A stretch of 64,000 bases of DNA from assembly GCA_963969495.1 (NCBI GenBank), contig OZ018328.1:6981331-7045330 (forward strand). Reading direction: 5' to 3'. Positions 35,097 to 47,890 of the stretch are shown here, one piece after another. Numbering within the stretch: the stretch's first letter is position 1; each line of letters starts with the position of its first letter. The notes beneath the pieces were generated by a model. The model saw only the letters and a program-made list of their open reading frames with translations. It made no database searches and was not told the origin of the DNA. The DNA comes from Ceratothoa steindachneri. Its lineage: Eukaryota > Arthropoda > Malacostraca > Isopoda > Cymothoidae. The position numbers were made by a program, and so were the translations under genes.

Positions 35097-36600
35097 CTAG
35101 TTCATCATTTTGTTATCAATTTTTAAATGAGGAAAATTGCCAGCAGTTTTAGCAACGAGAGCTTGGTGAACAACCCTTTGGGAGATAACTGATCTCTCAC
35201 TCATGTTGGCTTGTAAATGTTTTTTGATTGAGAAACTTCTTTCAGCTTCCGCATTGCCTAGATATATCAACAATGCTAACTCAATTATTTTTTGCAATTC
35301 TTTGAATTTTTCTGAAGAAATATAGTTTAAATAGAATGTATCTAATCTTTGTCCACTAAAATCTTTCACTTCATTTTGGAAAATTGTGTTTCAAAAAATC
35401 TCTTCCAATTGGCTTGATCCGATATTACCTTCTAGTGTTGAAATTTGACCATATTCTAAAAGACATTCACACAAAATCTTCATTCTTGCAAACCTTGTAT
35501 TATTGCTTCTATAATTGTGACTGAATCTAAGAAACTTAAGCCTTTAGTTGCAGCAAACTTTATTGGATTTTTGTATTGAAGCTTTACAATCATGCTTTAT
35601 ATTATTTCCTGAGATTCTAACTTAAATTTAATGAAATATTTTTGATCAGAGCTTTAATGCAAGGCTCCCTTAGCCCCCAAGCCAATGTCTATATTTGTCG
35701 ATTGAATTCGAAAATCTTTTTTTAAAACATCAAATCTCCATAGCTTATCAATAACATCGCGTTTCCAAATCCTACTTAATAATTTTTTTAGCAAAGTTCT
35801 GTTTTTCTTCCTATACATATGGAGAAAGAGGCAATTTTGATTGGAACTCTGTTAAAAATAGTTCAAAATCATATGCTATTAGTGCAAAAAATTCAAGTTT
35901 TGCTTAAATTACAGGAACGGAGATTAAATTACTTGAAAAATGGAAAAACCTTTGCTTGCAGAGCATTTATACTTTCTGTTTCACATATTCAATATATTTG
36001 TTTTAAATAAGGAGAAGAGGAAATAAATTCAAAGCTTCATTTCTGTTTTTCAGCCACCTTATTCCTGTGGAGGTTGAGGAAATTTCTATCCTCCAGACAC
36101 TTCTTGGAAATCTCCTCTTCTTGCTGGGCTATTTTTTAAAATATTATAGGCTGCTCTCATAATTGAAGAGATATCCCAAAATGATATATTCAAACTTCTA
36201 TAAAAGCTCCATTTATGATAGGCAATCCACAACACCCAATATTAATCTTATTTTTTTTCATTTAAGCCTCTTTGTACGTACTTAACACATTCCAGTAGAC
36301 ACGAGGTCCCTCCATCGAAACCTGAAGAACTTTTGATATATACTTTTTATCCCTCAGACTTTCTGAGCTGATGCATGCCACATGAATGAAGAAGTTGAAA
36401 ATTTGCTATTAATAATGCCAAATTCATCAGCATATCTTAAATGAATGTCGATTTTTCCTCTTTGGACAATTTTATTTAAGGATTCATCACAATTTATCAT
36501 TACATAGTCAGTTGCTTCTTAGTATGTTATAAATCATATCTTTATAATATTCACCATGGCCAACTGTCACTATAGAGCATGCTTTATCTTACGACAATTT
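35097..36600 (-). pseudogene. hAT transposase relic (third copy, other type)
   Basis: The C-terminus is clear on the minus strand: ELALLIYLGNAEAERSFSIKKHL and MSERSVISQRVVHQAL, the hAT dimerisation domain with its GNAExERSFS signature. Upstream (higher coordinates) scraps such as ALIAYDFELFLTEFQSKLP near 35870, VSMEGPRVYW near 36310 and NIGCCGLPIINGAF near 36210 follow the order of this family. Heavily mutated; N-terminus not found. Confidence 0.72.
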
Positions 36601-38231
36601 GAATTCGCTCGCTATTTTGATATCCGGAAACAAAACACGAGTTACACCTCCCCTCGTCTCATATGTACCAAGTAGTCACTTCTCTTCGACCCCAACATAA
36701 GCTTTCGACTTGTCTCCGCCTATTTCGAGAACATCTCTTTAAAGATCCTTTCACACAGACACTCGGTTATTTCCATAATATATTTCTCCCCTTCAATGGA
36801 GCACCAAGAATGTAATTGAGTGATTCAATTAATGATACCAATCAACTTACTCCACCACTCCAGTTGTTTTGATTTAGAATCGTCAGTGTTATGTTGTGAA
36901 TAAGGATTTTTAGTGGCATAAGTTGACCAGGTATCGACTTACAGCGATCCCACCACACCCATATCATGAAACGTATTTTCGATACTTAAATAAAAAAAAT
37001 AATATCAAATTATTTTCTAATATCAATCAAACATGTTAACTTTATATAGACATTTAAACGAAATTACTAAAATAACCATAGTGTTAACAAGGCCTAGCAT
37101 GTGTGAGGGGCTGCAACTTTTCTTAGGTACCTGTAAGTATGTTTGGTTCTAAGATAAATTTCGTCAAAGTGTCGCCAATATTCGTAATCTTAGTTTTATC
37201 AACTGATTACACAGATTCAGAGGCCTTGAAGCCATGCCTTAAGTCGTATCGCAATCGCCCTTATCTCCATTGCTTTCTCCCGTATCTACCTCTGTCTCTA
37301 CAATAGTTTATTTTTTATTATCACCATTGTAAGTATTATCAAATAATAAACAAGAGAGAATGAAGACATCTTAAAATATCTTTTAAAAAGACTCTTTCAG
37401 AAACTGAAGAAATTGTGGAGAGCGAAAATGTATGAAAGATATTATGGGATCAACACAACTATCCCTAACCTTATGGTAGGAGAGTGAAGCTTCCATAAAG
37501 TGATGCGTGGGTGCATCAGACGGTTTTCAGCTTGGGTGTAATAAGAATAAAAGACAAACTGTGACCTGAATTTATGTTTGCCTGCGAACGATTATAATAT
37601 GTGTGCGAATGAGACGAAGTGATGATCAGATGAGTAGTGAATAAGTCTGGGTTGAGCTCCATGTCTTGACCGCAACTCTCTCGACGGGTTGCAGATCCGG
37701 CTGCTGTTCACCCGCTAGCCTCGCACGAAGTAAATGTGGCTGTCTACGGGGCATCTTGATTAAGGAGAAGCTATGTTTGGCCTTCTTTCAGATTTTCTTT
37801 CCTTCTAAAGTGAAAATGTCTAAGAATCGGTCTTTCGAAGGTTCTTCCCATTCATGTACGTTTGATGTATAAATGTGTGTATATACACGCATCAGATCAT
37901 GCTCACTAGATGACTGCATTAAGAGGAGGTAGGATTTTCTATTCGTGAATAATGTATAGCCACACATTTGTTATAGGGTTCGTTTGAACAAATAAAAATA
38001 AATATTTTTCTAAAAAATTTGCTTTCAATGTTTTGTTCTGAAATTTTATTAGAAATCTCACACGCACACATGCATATAGTAAAGGATAACAAAGAAATAA
38101 GTCTTATATGCCCCAAACAATCAATAAGAATTAACAAAATACAAAATTTGCCAAAGCATATAACATCAGCAACATAAGTAGATGAAGGTCTATGAAAATG
38201 ACAGCAATACCAAACTGATACAGGAAGCTCA
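36601..38231. other. unassigned sequence
   Basis: About 1.6 kb with no supported gene or repeat. Short unrelated open frames only. Confidence 0.45.
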
Positions 38232-39050
38232 TTAACCTGAGAATCCTTTGCCTATTAGGAGAGCATTTATTCTTCGAGGCATCCTCTTCAATAAGGTGCC
38301 ACACCTGATGGGTGTGATGCCTGACCACCTATCGATGATGAGTTCCTTCCGCTGCTTATTGGATGCTGGTTGACGACGACTTACGACTAATTTCAGCTGC
38401 TGGCAGGAGTTTTCCAGTGGATTCATAGCCGGAGAATTTGACCAGTTCAACACTGATATTACTGTCCCGGAACCACGGTATGGTGGAAGCAAAGTTGTGA
38501 GATGGGGAATATTCGTGCTGAAAAATCATATTCCGGCCATTTTTGGAGAGGTCTCGGGCTGAGGGCACCATATAATATCTCAGGACAGCTTAGTATTCTC
38601 TTAATTCACGTTGTCATCACAAACGGTGAGACGACCCACCCTTGAACTTCACATGAAATCCCATACTATTAAAGAGCGGCTACCATGTTTTACTGGTGAT
38701 ACTAAGCACTCTAGATTCCACTGATCCTCTGGCGTACTGAGGACTCTCACGATGACTGGAGTCGAGAACAACTGTAATTTGGACTCGTCGGACCATAAAA
38801 CACGTCCCCACTGACGCATGGTCCAGTCGCGGTGAGCACGTGGCCAAGCTATTCGACGTCGCTTCTGCTGAAGATTAATCAACGACTCCTGGCTGGCTTT
38901 ACATGACTTCAGGCCTTTTGAAAGCAGTCGGCAACGGACTGTTCTGACGGGGGTATTAACCTAATCGCCCTCTGTCCATTCATGATGCAGCTGGACTGCA
39001 GTTTTCTTAAGATCCCGAAGTCTCATGGGACGCAGAAACCTGTGGTACCC
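38232..39050 (-). pseudogene. Tc1-like transposase, near complete but shifted
   Basis: Reads in order MRLRDLKKTAVQLHHEWTEG, TVRCRLLSKGLKSCKA (second helix-turn-helix), QWGRVLWSDESK with the first catalytic Asp, CLVSPVKHGSRSLIVWDFM and MIFQHEYSPSH. In that last block the second Asp is Glu and the usual DNDPKH is lost. WFRDSNISV follows, then SNSPAMNPLENSCQQLKLVV with the final acidic Glu. The tail is KRMPRRINALL. At least three frame changes. First helix-turn-helix poorly preserved. Inactive. Confidence 0.85.
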
Positions 39051-39885
39051 TTGCGTACTAACCTTGTACATACTTTAATCTGTATTTTCAAGCATCCCTT
39101 ATTCGTACCACTGAAAACTATCGGCCTTTTATGGTTTGCGTGCAAACTAGCAAGCATTTACTACGTTCATACTTTTGCTGCCTGATAAAGGAAGTGTGCC
39201 AAAGGTTATACAGAAACTTGAGAACGGAGATTTTTTTGTTCTCGGGGCCTTTACTCGGGGTCCTCTCCTGTAAGATCCCTGTTAATTGATCCACCCTCGT
39301 AAATAGAAAATCGTCGTCTTAAGCCATCATTTTCTATTCATTTTAAGTTCTTTGGAATGGATTGCGCAGAGTTAAAGACTCGTCTCTCTTTTATTGCATT
39401 GTTAATATACTAAAGGATGATAGCCGTAATGACCATGCTTCTAGAATAGTCTGTATTGCCTGTTATGCTTTGTTGAGCGGTTTCTTGGGCATCAGTATCT
39501 TTCTTTATTTCGTTCCGTAGAAGCAAGACATCTTGCCGTTTTTATTATCATGAACATGGCTGTAGTCCTGAAGCTGGCTGACATACTTCTTCACATATCT
39601 TAACTTGAGTTTTGCAGTTTTTAACCCAACTGCGTTCACATTCATAGGATATAATGCTATATAACATTCCTTTGGGTCAGGCATAGATGTAAGCGTCAAG
39701 GCAGAGTTCAACCTCACCCACTCTCGCTAGCACACAATGAACCTCCAAAAGAGAAATCGTGAGATGAAATTACTTCGAGTATTTTGATTGGCTTTGACCT
39801 GATTTCCTTGGGGTAAATGATTTATTCAAATGTTTGGAAGAAGCTGTGATGATTTGTTTACGAGTGATATATGTATGTATTAAAG
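39051..39885. other. unassigned sequence
   Basis: No recognised motif. Confidence 0.45.
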
Positions 39886-40799
39886 CAGTGGTTACCCCGT
39901 CCATGGTCGCCACTCAAATGGCACTCGCTAGGTTGAGTATGGGGGTAGTTGGACACTCTCGGTAAGTGCTACTTTGTTGCACATATTCTTGCAAGTTTAC
40001 ACTCTTTTAGACCCCTGACTAATACACTTTTGTTTCAATTATATTTTATCAGTGTCTTTATTATGTCATGAGTGATTATACTGTTTAACACGATTTTTTC
40101 CTAGGTAATAGTTTTTATTTTCTAAATGCGCCTTAGAAGTAGTAAACATTTCAATTATTACAAGATAAAAATTAAGAGATGCTTGTAAGGTTGTATGTGT
40201 TGGTGAGATATTTTTTTTTACTCCTGCTTCCACATCCTTAGGCCGTGGGACGCGGCGAATTGTCAATTAGTAGCGCTCTGTGAGTCGAGTCAGTTGTCAC
40301 CTGGGAGAGACTAGAATTCCGAGCCTTACTGTGCGAATGTTCATGGCGATTCCAGTCTATTTGTTCATTCTCTTGATTGTAGTCTAATTGTCTGGATGTT
40401 TTCGACGTGTTTATGAGCTGCCCATCACCAAGGGAAGCTTAGTTCGAGTTTATTTTATGGAACTATAATAAGAACCCTCGAGTACACGCCCGGTGCAACA
40501 GTAAGTAATTGTGGCTGCCCTATCCTTGACATGAAAAAATTGATTGACAATACGTTCCAGATAGTCAATTTTCCTCTGCTTGTGGTGATCCGATTCCCAG
40601 TTGCGCCCCTAGAATTACCTGGCCCAAATATGCACAAAAGTCCAGATGGGTTTGTTTATAATGGCCAAACGAATATTATGCACGTTTTATGAAGACAGCT
40701 TCGATCCAAACGGGACCTTGTTTTGCTGAATTAAGACCTTGATTGGATTGACTTATGTCTGTGTTGGTGGGGTGAGAACAGTAAAATAAGAACAGCAAA

Positions 40800-41045
40800 T
40801 CGGGGTGGTATTCAATTGCCAAAATTCTCGGTGGGAATTTTGGTTACCTCACTCGCTTGGATAGGACCCAGGTTCGAACCCCGGTTAAAAGGGGGTTGTG
40901 GGAATGAAATGAATTTACTCCTTGCACCAGTGATTCCCCTGTCTACGTACCAGTGTAAAGGTACCGGGTATTAATTATTCAGGAGATACAACCCGCTTCC
41001 TGGAAGGTAAACTGCGGCAACCTGGTGGCCCTATGTCTGGGGTAA
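40800..41045 (+). repeat. tRNA-derived SINE
   Basis: A perfect polymerase III B box GGTTCGAACCC lies at 40871-40881. An A-box-like TGGTTACCTCACTCGCTTGG is about 30 bp upstream. The downstream body includes CAGGAGATACAACCCGCTTCC and GCGGCAACCTGGTGGCCC. The head does not fold as a functional tRNA. The body fits a SINE; I cannot name the family. Confidence 0.55.
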
Positions 41046-41080
41046 CGGATTCCTATCCACCACAGACTCAAAGGACGATC

Positions 41081-41140
41081 ATTACTAGTAAAGTGGGTGC
41101 ACACGCATGTGCATGCGTGTGTACCCACTTTACTAGTAAT
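41081..41140. repeat. 60-bp near-perfect palindrome
   Basis: ATTACTAGTAAAGTGGGT at 41081 returns as ACCCACTTTACTAGTAAT ending at 41140, with the centre GCACACGCATGTGCATGCGT. Two mismatching pairs in 30. Virtually no loop. Confidence 0.93.
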
Positions 41141-41689
41141 ATTTATGAAAAAAACTTATATGTATTCTTTTTTTTATTATTCAGTAAAGCAATAACGGTA
41201 TTTTTTGCATTAGTTTTATGATAATTATTAAGTGTATTGCTAGAGTGAGAGTGAGTGAGCAAGCAAAGAATTACTGTTTCTGTAAATGAGTGAATTTTTG
41301 AGGGAGAGTTTTTTTTTAAGTGTCGTTACATAAGAGTTTTCTCTGTCTGGAGTCAGGCTATTGTAATTCTTATTAGATTATGTAATGATGTAATTGTAAT
41401 CAATTATGTACACAATTATGTAACAGGTTGAAAATTTTGTAGGAATAATTGTTTTCAATTTTTACACTACTTATTTTCTTATTAACTTAAAATTGCTTAA
41501 TTTTAATCAGAGATTAACTTACTTTTAACTTTTCGAAGAAGTCCGGGATGTTTGCTAAAAATGTTCTGTTTTACTATTTTTTCCTTTTCATTTTTGATGT
41601 TTAAGTAGAAAAAATGGCCCAAAGCAAAAGACAATTGCAGTGTAAACCTGAGGTCTTGAAATAGCGATTCACGAAGACGAGAGAACGAT

Positions 41690-43160
41690 CTGGGAACGTC
41701 CGATCCCTGGGTGTTCAGTACCTGTAATTCCTCGCCAATTAATCTATGAAGGAGAATATGTTGAAGCGTGATGTGCACTTAGTTCACCCAAAATTGGACG
41801 AAGAACCATTTGGTTACTGGAAGGAAAGGGAAAACCAGGTAAAACAAAGTTAGTTCGATATTTTCCCTCAGTTGTTTCTTTTTCTAGAGAAAGATTCCTT
41901 GTCCCTTGAGGTGGCATGGATAATGGCCAGATGCAAGAAGCCTTATAACATTGGGAAGGAGCTGATTAAACCAGCTGTAGTGGCAATGGTCAAGACTGAA
42001 TGTTTTGGCTCGATTGATTGTTTCAATAAAACCCTCGCGAAAAATTGTCTTTGTAGACGAATGAGTCTGTGGATATTGCAGGTGACCCTCAACTGTTGGT
42101 TTTGGTAAGGTACAGATCCCAAGACATTCCGGAGGAATTACTCTTCTGCAATTTCCTGACGCACCACTACTGGAGAAGATATTTTTAATATGATTAACAT
42201 TTTTTTTTTAGAAACGTGGTCTTGACTGTTGGAATTTTGTTGTTGTGTGTATTGATTGAGGTCCATCGATGATAGAAATTCCTGTGGGTTTTCTTACTTG
42301 CAATAAAGCAGAAAACCCTGATGTCATAATAATTAATTTTTTTATATTGAGAAAACCTTGCTTCTCAGCCTTTGTAACCAGACCTCCATTTAGTTCTAAA
42401 GGATGCTATCGAAATTTTGAATTTTGTCAAGGCTAGCCAGCGCTTTGAAGTTCTGTATTTTCCCTGAAATATTGCGAGACATTCTGATATTCGCTGTCTT
42501 TCTCGAGGAAAGATTATCGGAAGAGTTATTACACTAAAATCTGAAATTCAGATATTTCTCTGAGAAAAATAATGCACCGACCAATTGCTTTACAGATTTC
42601 GTTTGGCTGACAAAGCTTCCTTATTTGTGTGACATCTTCCTGTACCTCAATGAACTTAATTCAGACATGCAGGTCTCAAATCATACCATCGTGGACATTG
42701 GTGAAAAGATTGTCTTATTCAAGAGAAAATTTACTCTTTGGAAAGAAACATTGGCTAAAGGAAAAACTACAGACTTTCCATAACTAGGCGATATGTTGCA
42801 AAAACCTTAAAGAATAAATGAACCGATATTTTACAGCAAATGTTAACGTCAAGAAGCATAGTTGGATCAAGAATATTTTCATTTTGAACGTCAGAAAAGT
42901 TGGAGAAAATACTCGAAATTTTCAAGAAAAACTTCTAGAGCTTCAGGAAAATTAAGTGTAGAAACGACGCTTTGGAAACCTCTAGTATTCAAAATATTTT
43001 CGCTCAAATCCAAGATAAGCTCATTCTGACTCGGGATGTCGTAAAAGCTATTCTTATTCCAACAACATACCTTTGTGAATAAGGTTTTTCAAATCTTGTT
43101 ACGATTAAAACTACAGCAAGGACCTATTTGGATCCGTAACATGACGCATAGATTTTGTAT
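41690..43160 (+). pseudogene. hAT transposase relic, ZBED5/SCAND3-like, copy 2
   Basis: More decayed sibling of the relic at 30.5 kb. It keeps MARCKKPYNIGKELIKPAVV (41920-41985), GDPQLLVLVRYRSQDIPEE (near 42085), LLFCNFLTHHYWRRYF, and near 43070 TYLCE followed by a stop and GFSNLVTIKTTARTYLDP. The last block is better preserved here than in copy 1. Stops and shifts throughout. Confidence 0.75.
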
Positions 43161-45915
43161 CCTTTAAACCATTGTTTCCCAATGACTTTCAGCTGCTTCT
43201 CTTATACAATTTTTGACCTGGACAGAAAGTATCCTAAGCAGCCCTCAATAGCAATCAGACAGGTTTGATAATTATCATCCGTTTAATGATCCTTAACCAA
43301 TAAGGTGATCGATAACAAACCTATACTTTAATGTGGGTTTCGGGAACTATGGTTTGCTTTAGCTTATGGAAGCAGGTGCAAAGTCTATCTGAATACTTCA
43401 TCCGGCGACCAACCGCACAACTTTCGTTCCGAATAATTTGACATGATCATAAATGAGATCGGTGAAAATCAGAAAAGTTGGGGAAAGGAAAACATCCCTA
43501 TACATCAATTTGTTCAAAAGGATTATTTAAATGGACCCTTGTACAACAGTACAAGAAAGAAAATCACCCTTTGACCCAATCGACGGATTAAATGGATGAG
43601 TCATTTCCGCAGGAACTGACACAAGACCAGTAAAAACGGCACGGAAAAATTTACTCTAGACCTTTTCTATAGAATCAAAATGAATCTTATTTTTGAGAAT
43701 GACACATGATGAAAAATGGATTCTGTACTATAATTATAAACGATCCTCGATGCAAATGAAGCGCCTAAAAGCTCTAAATCCAAACTTCCAGGAAAAGATT
43801 ATGCCGATCACATGGTAGGTGGGAATTTTTGAAAACGTTTGGAATTATGGAAAAACAATATCAAGCCCCTGATATTACCAAGAATCGACTGAAATACATT
43901 GTAAATTACGAGTGAAATAACCACCTCTGGGACCTTCTTCATAATAATGATCGTTTTCCTTTGTGTCTTAGATAACGCTACAAAAAATGAATGACTAAGG
44001 AATCGAAGTTCTACTCCATCCATGTTATTTCCCGGATGTTTAATAACAGATTATCCTATACTTAATCATTTTCGTAACGTTTTGAACAACTAATCCTTTC
44101 GAAACGAAACAGGTGCAGAAAACGATTCAAAGCGTTTCTTTGTCATAAAGACGATGCATTTAATAGTAGGGATTCTCCCTTACGCGTAGCGCGTTGAAGG
44201 GATCCTTGATAAATGAATTAATTACCTCGTTGGATACTCATGTTTGGTAGTTAACTACCAAACTTTATGAACACCTAATATTTTCTGTGCCAAATTTATC
44301 CATAAACGATTCAAATTTAATCCATATTCACTTATGAAACGAACCCGTGATTCGCTTGTTATTTATTGATCTTTGATTACTCGCATTATTATGACTTAGG
44401 GACCCGGAAAAGTTCGATATAATTTTGTTATATTTTAATTAGTATTCGTAAATGTATTAAGTTATTAAATCCTCTTAAGTGGCGACAGCAGGTAATTATT
44501 TGCTGCAGCATGAATTCTGCAGAAAGCTCAACTCCCCGAACCTGAGTCGGGTAAGAAACATAAAAAATCTATTGTGGAGGGAAAAAGTGAAAGAAAGGAT
44601 TACGTTGCCTATTATAACACTATTTGTGTCGCTAAAAAAAGCCATTGGGTGCCTTAGCATGATGCTAACTAGCGCCCTCCCCCCCTCTGGCACTCAATTT
44701 CGATGGAAGATAAACAGGCAAGAAAAATGGTCCAATTATGGCAGAATGAGGGGAGACCATCCCTCGGTAATAGAGATTATTCGAGTGCAGAATAAAAATG
44801 AGTTGTGTGGCAAGACGGCGAAAGAATAATGTGATTGAATTAATTAAATGTGATCGATACTTTCACTCAATGAAGCGTTAAAACGTTCACGTTCATAGTT
44901 GATTTCTAAGCATGTCATAAATGTTACGGACGTCCATAGCTGTCATAAATTTCAGGCCTTGTAAATGCTGCGTGCCGTGCTAAGCCGTCAAAGCAAATGG
45001 AATCTTAAATTCAATACGAAAGTGTGTGTCGTTTGGAACTTGCTCTTTACATTTAGATGTTGTCAATGGGATATTTTCACCCAAATTGCTAAAATAGGAC
45101 ATGATCAATTTGGTTTTTCATTTTGAATATTTCAATCAGTTTAAACTGCTGACCAGACGGGGGCCAAATTAAATAATACGTTATTTTGGTGGTGATATAT
45201 TTGTCCCAAAATAGCATGACCTCTATAGCCGTTAGTAAGAGTAAACGTGTTAAGGAACTCCTCTTTTAGGCTCTATTGAGTCAGTATAGTACTAGTTAGC
45301 CCCTGGGACGCCTGAATCACCGAAGTGGTAAAATTTCTCCTGACTAGGAATGTTGTTTTATTTCTTAACAAGTTCAGACAACGTCTTCAATGTTAAAAAA
45401 AAGTGTATTTTTGATGAATGTGTCCCTTGCACGAGCACATGAGTGCTCTGAGAGCTGAAAATCAAAAGGAAAGCGACATTTATAACATAATAACTCCTTG
45501 CGGTATCCCAGGACCTCTATACCCTAGATAAAATGGGTGTCATTCATGTATTACACAAAGGGTATAGTGGAATTGATTAAGTTCTGAATGAGGGTATGAA
45601 ATAGGATCTGATTCCAGGCTGTTTACCTTGCACAACTTTGACGATTCGTTTCGAAGCTTGAACGAAACGAACTCTAAATTTTGAGCTCAAGACCCAAAGT
45701 TCAGCTAAGTTCGGTTTGGTCGTTTTGGTTAAAAGAAGCATCAAGTCTATACAAAACATAACCCAGAATTATCTGACAATCTAACTTAACCTAACTGGAC
45801 TGGGAATAGCCATCTTACCTTGACGTGGTAGGGAAAATTTAAATATCCATCTTATTCGATATTGCATTTTCTCCTCGAAGAAATACAACTTAAGCTCTTA
45901 ACCTTTCGATTCCAT
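43161..45915. other. unassigned sequence, 2.7 kb
   Basis: The longest blank of the window. A 116-codon frame at 44479-44829 has no motif. A perfect 22-bp palindrome, GTTTGGTAGTTAACTACCAAAC at 44242-44263, is the only structure seen. Confidence 0.45.
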
Positions 45916-46160
45916 TTTTAGTCGCGTGCAACACTAGATCTCACTATGTCGGTCGATCGGTCGGTCCCCGTTTTGCTTTTTATTGTTTTGGTAATAACAC
46001 TGTAACTATTTGGCCGATTCTAACAAAATCCTAAATCCTTATGTTATTTTACATTCTCTTTCGAATGATATAATTTAGGAATTATTGAAAGTTTTGAAGG
46101 TCGTAAAGTCATAAATCAGAATAAGTGAGACCACGCGACTTTGGTCAGCAGACCTTGTTA
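45916..46160 (-). repeat. dispersed repeat family R1, copy b
   Basis: Reverse-complement copy. It begins on the plus strand with TTTTTAGTCGCGTGC, then CTCACTATGTCGGTCGATCG, the conserved AAATCCTTATGTTATTTTAC, and ends GGTCAGCAGACCTTGTTA. All blocks of the family appear in the right order. Confidence 0.8.
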
Positions 46161-46980
46161 CATATGTCCTTTCCGCCGTACCCCACTAACTACCTTGCCT
46201 TGGTTGACGACTCCTGCGGGTATTCTCTGAAAAGTTTAGCCTCACACCACCACCCGAACTTGTTGAATAAAGAGCAATTGAATTTGCATTCTTTTGAAAC
46301 GACGGTTGAAAGAACAACCAGTCCATGTTTTTTTATAATCCCGAAGAACTTAAAGAAGGTTCAAAGAAAATCCTTTACTCGGATACCACAAAAGAAGAAA
46401 TAAACCTTAGATCTAAACTGTGCGAGACAATATTCGCGATGGATATTGCAATTTTGGTTCTATGAATAAATTTATTCAAATCTTAAGCTTTACACGTGAA
46501 GACTTTGTGAACTGTGTTGGTTGAGATTTATTCAATTTTTTATCATTATTATTAGCTTCTGAAATAATAATCAAACCGTTGGACACCCTGGAAAAAGGAA
46601 TTACTTGGCCTATTTTTCTTTTAAGATTTGGTCGTGAAATCCTTAAGGAGCTAAACCCTGCTTCTGTTTACATCTGAGAATAATTTCATCGGCTAAGGTC
46701 TTTCATCTTTACAAAAAACAACCTTCCACTCAAAACAAAGTTAGAAGTAAGTGCCATGTTGATGAACAAAGTGCGTTTTGAAACTGGGAAGTCTCCTATT
46801 AAAGAAAGACAGACAGTAATGGAAAACGTGAAAAAAAGAAACAGAAGGAAAATGTCAAGACTTCTAAGTAATTGTACATGAAATTTTTAAAATTAATCCT
46901 GAAACTTTTTTCTAAAAAGTTTATTTATTTATCGATTTAAATTATAGATTTATTTAAAGTTTTATTTATTTATAGATATA
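46161..46980. other. unassigned sequence
   Basis: No recognised element; AT-rich. Confidence 0.45.
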
Positions 46981-47413
46981 TACAGGGTGTACGACTAGTT
47001 AATCTGTAGTGGCCTAGTCTTTCTAAGGTCTCGCTTGAAAACCTATGCGACTACACAGTAATTAGTCTGAGACCTTATGTGATATTTAAGTTTCAAAAAT
47101 TCCCCATCAAATGACTCTTTCTCTTGAACAGCAAAGTACTCTTTTACTGTATGAGTACAAGTCTGGCCTAAACGCTGCCCACCCGCAAAGTCGCATCAAA
47201 CAAGCAATTGGAGAAGACAAAATAAGTCGCCGCACAGTCTATGAGGCTTAAGAAGTTTCAGCGTGGCGAATTCGATCTCCAAGATCAGCCAAGAAGTGGT
47301 CGACCCTCACTTATTGACAATGACCGTCTGTGCACCTGCGTCAAAGCTGACATCACGCGAGCTGACTGAAAAGTTTAGCGTCACCCATACAGCCATTTTG
47401 CGTCATTTAGAGT
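46981..47413 (+). pseudogene. mariner 5' end and N-terminal transposase
   Basis: TIR-like TACAGGGTGTACGACTAGTT at 46981. The coding start ATG at 47111 gives MTLSLEQQSTLLLYEYKSGL, QAIGEDKISRRTVYEA (first helix-turn-helix), then in another frame KFQRGEFDLQDQPRSGRPSL. EKFSVTHTAILRHLE (second helix-turn-helix) follows in a third frame. Coding homology stops near 47410. The matching C-terminal half may be the piece at 49472. Confidence 0.75.
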
Positions 47414-47890
47414 AAATTGACGCTGACCTCCCCGAAGAAAAAGAAACAGTAAAAGGAAACGGAACCGAAGGAAAATGTGGTACCTGCAGAGGAAGACAAT
47501 TCCAAAGACGAAAATCCCAAGAAATGTCCCAAAAAGAAAAAGCAAAGAGGAAAGAAGAAGAGGAAAACAGGAGAAGACAGAAACATCCCGACTATGGAAG
47601 AAGAAGAGGACGAAGAGGAAGACGAGGTTCCGAGGCATCCCGGATTTCCACTTACGGAGAAAAAGGAACTTCTAGAACAAGGCTTCTTCTTCAACGGAGA
47701 GTACTTGTCCCTCAGGGTCTTCGGATCTCCCCTATGTAGGCCCCCAAAGTGAGACCTAGCACTGCTGCTCCGATGGATTCACAAGGGGAGAATTCAAATT
47801 GACATTCGAGGGACCGTGCTATTTAAAAGAAATCAAAGGCTTGAATGCGGAAGGAGACGTCTTCATCCCGGACTCGAGCGTCCATACAGT
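47414..47890 (+). pseudogene. unrecognised Lys/Glu-rich coding-like segment
   Basis: From about 47450 to 47752 one frame reads NVVPAEEDNSKDENPKKCPK, a basic KKKKQRGKKKRKTGEDR stretch, MEEEEDEEEDEVPRHPGF, then PLTEKKELLEQGFFFNGEYL and SLRVFG. After a shift it continues SDGFTRGEFKLTFEGPCYLK, EIKGLNAEGDVFIPDSS, VHTVDKSVFKNIK. The alternation of charged and folded-looking blocks argues for real ancient coding. I do not recognise the family. The last block is the seed of the tandem array that follows. Confidence 0.4.

Larger units (their letters stand above)
39886..43160 (+). mobile_element. hAT element (ZBED/SCAN type), copy 2
   Basis: A degraded left end CAGTGGTTACCCCG with GGTCGCCACTCAAATG parallels the left end of copy 1 at 28702. 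The coding relic begins about 1.8 kb downstream in both copies. A SINE and a 60-bp palindrome lie within that interval. The right end was not identified. Confidence 0.5.

Noticed and set aside
40841..40890. Functional tRNA gene
   Set aside because: Perfect B box, but acceptor and anticodon arms do not form; a SINE head is the better explanation.
44242..44263. Perfect 22-bp palindrome GTTTGGTAGTTAACTACCAAAC
   Set aside because: Short enough to arise once by chance in 64 kb and has no context, so it is only mentioned inside a blank region.
47407..47739. Ser/Phe-rich minus-strand and Arg-rich plus-strand frames
   Set aside because: They are other-frame readings of the Lys/Glu-rich segment; the plus frame from about 47450 has the more protein-like structure.
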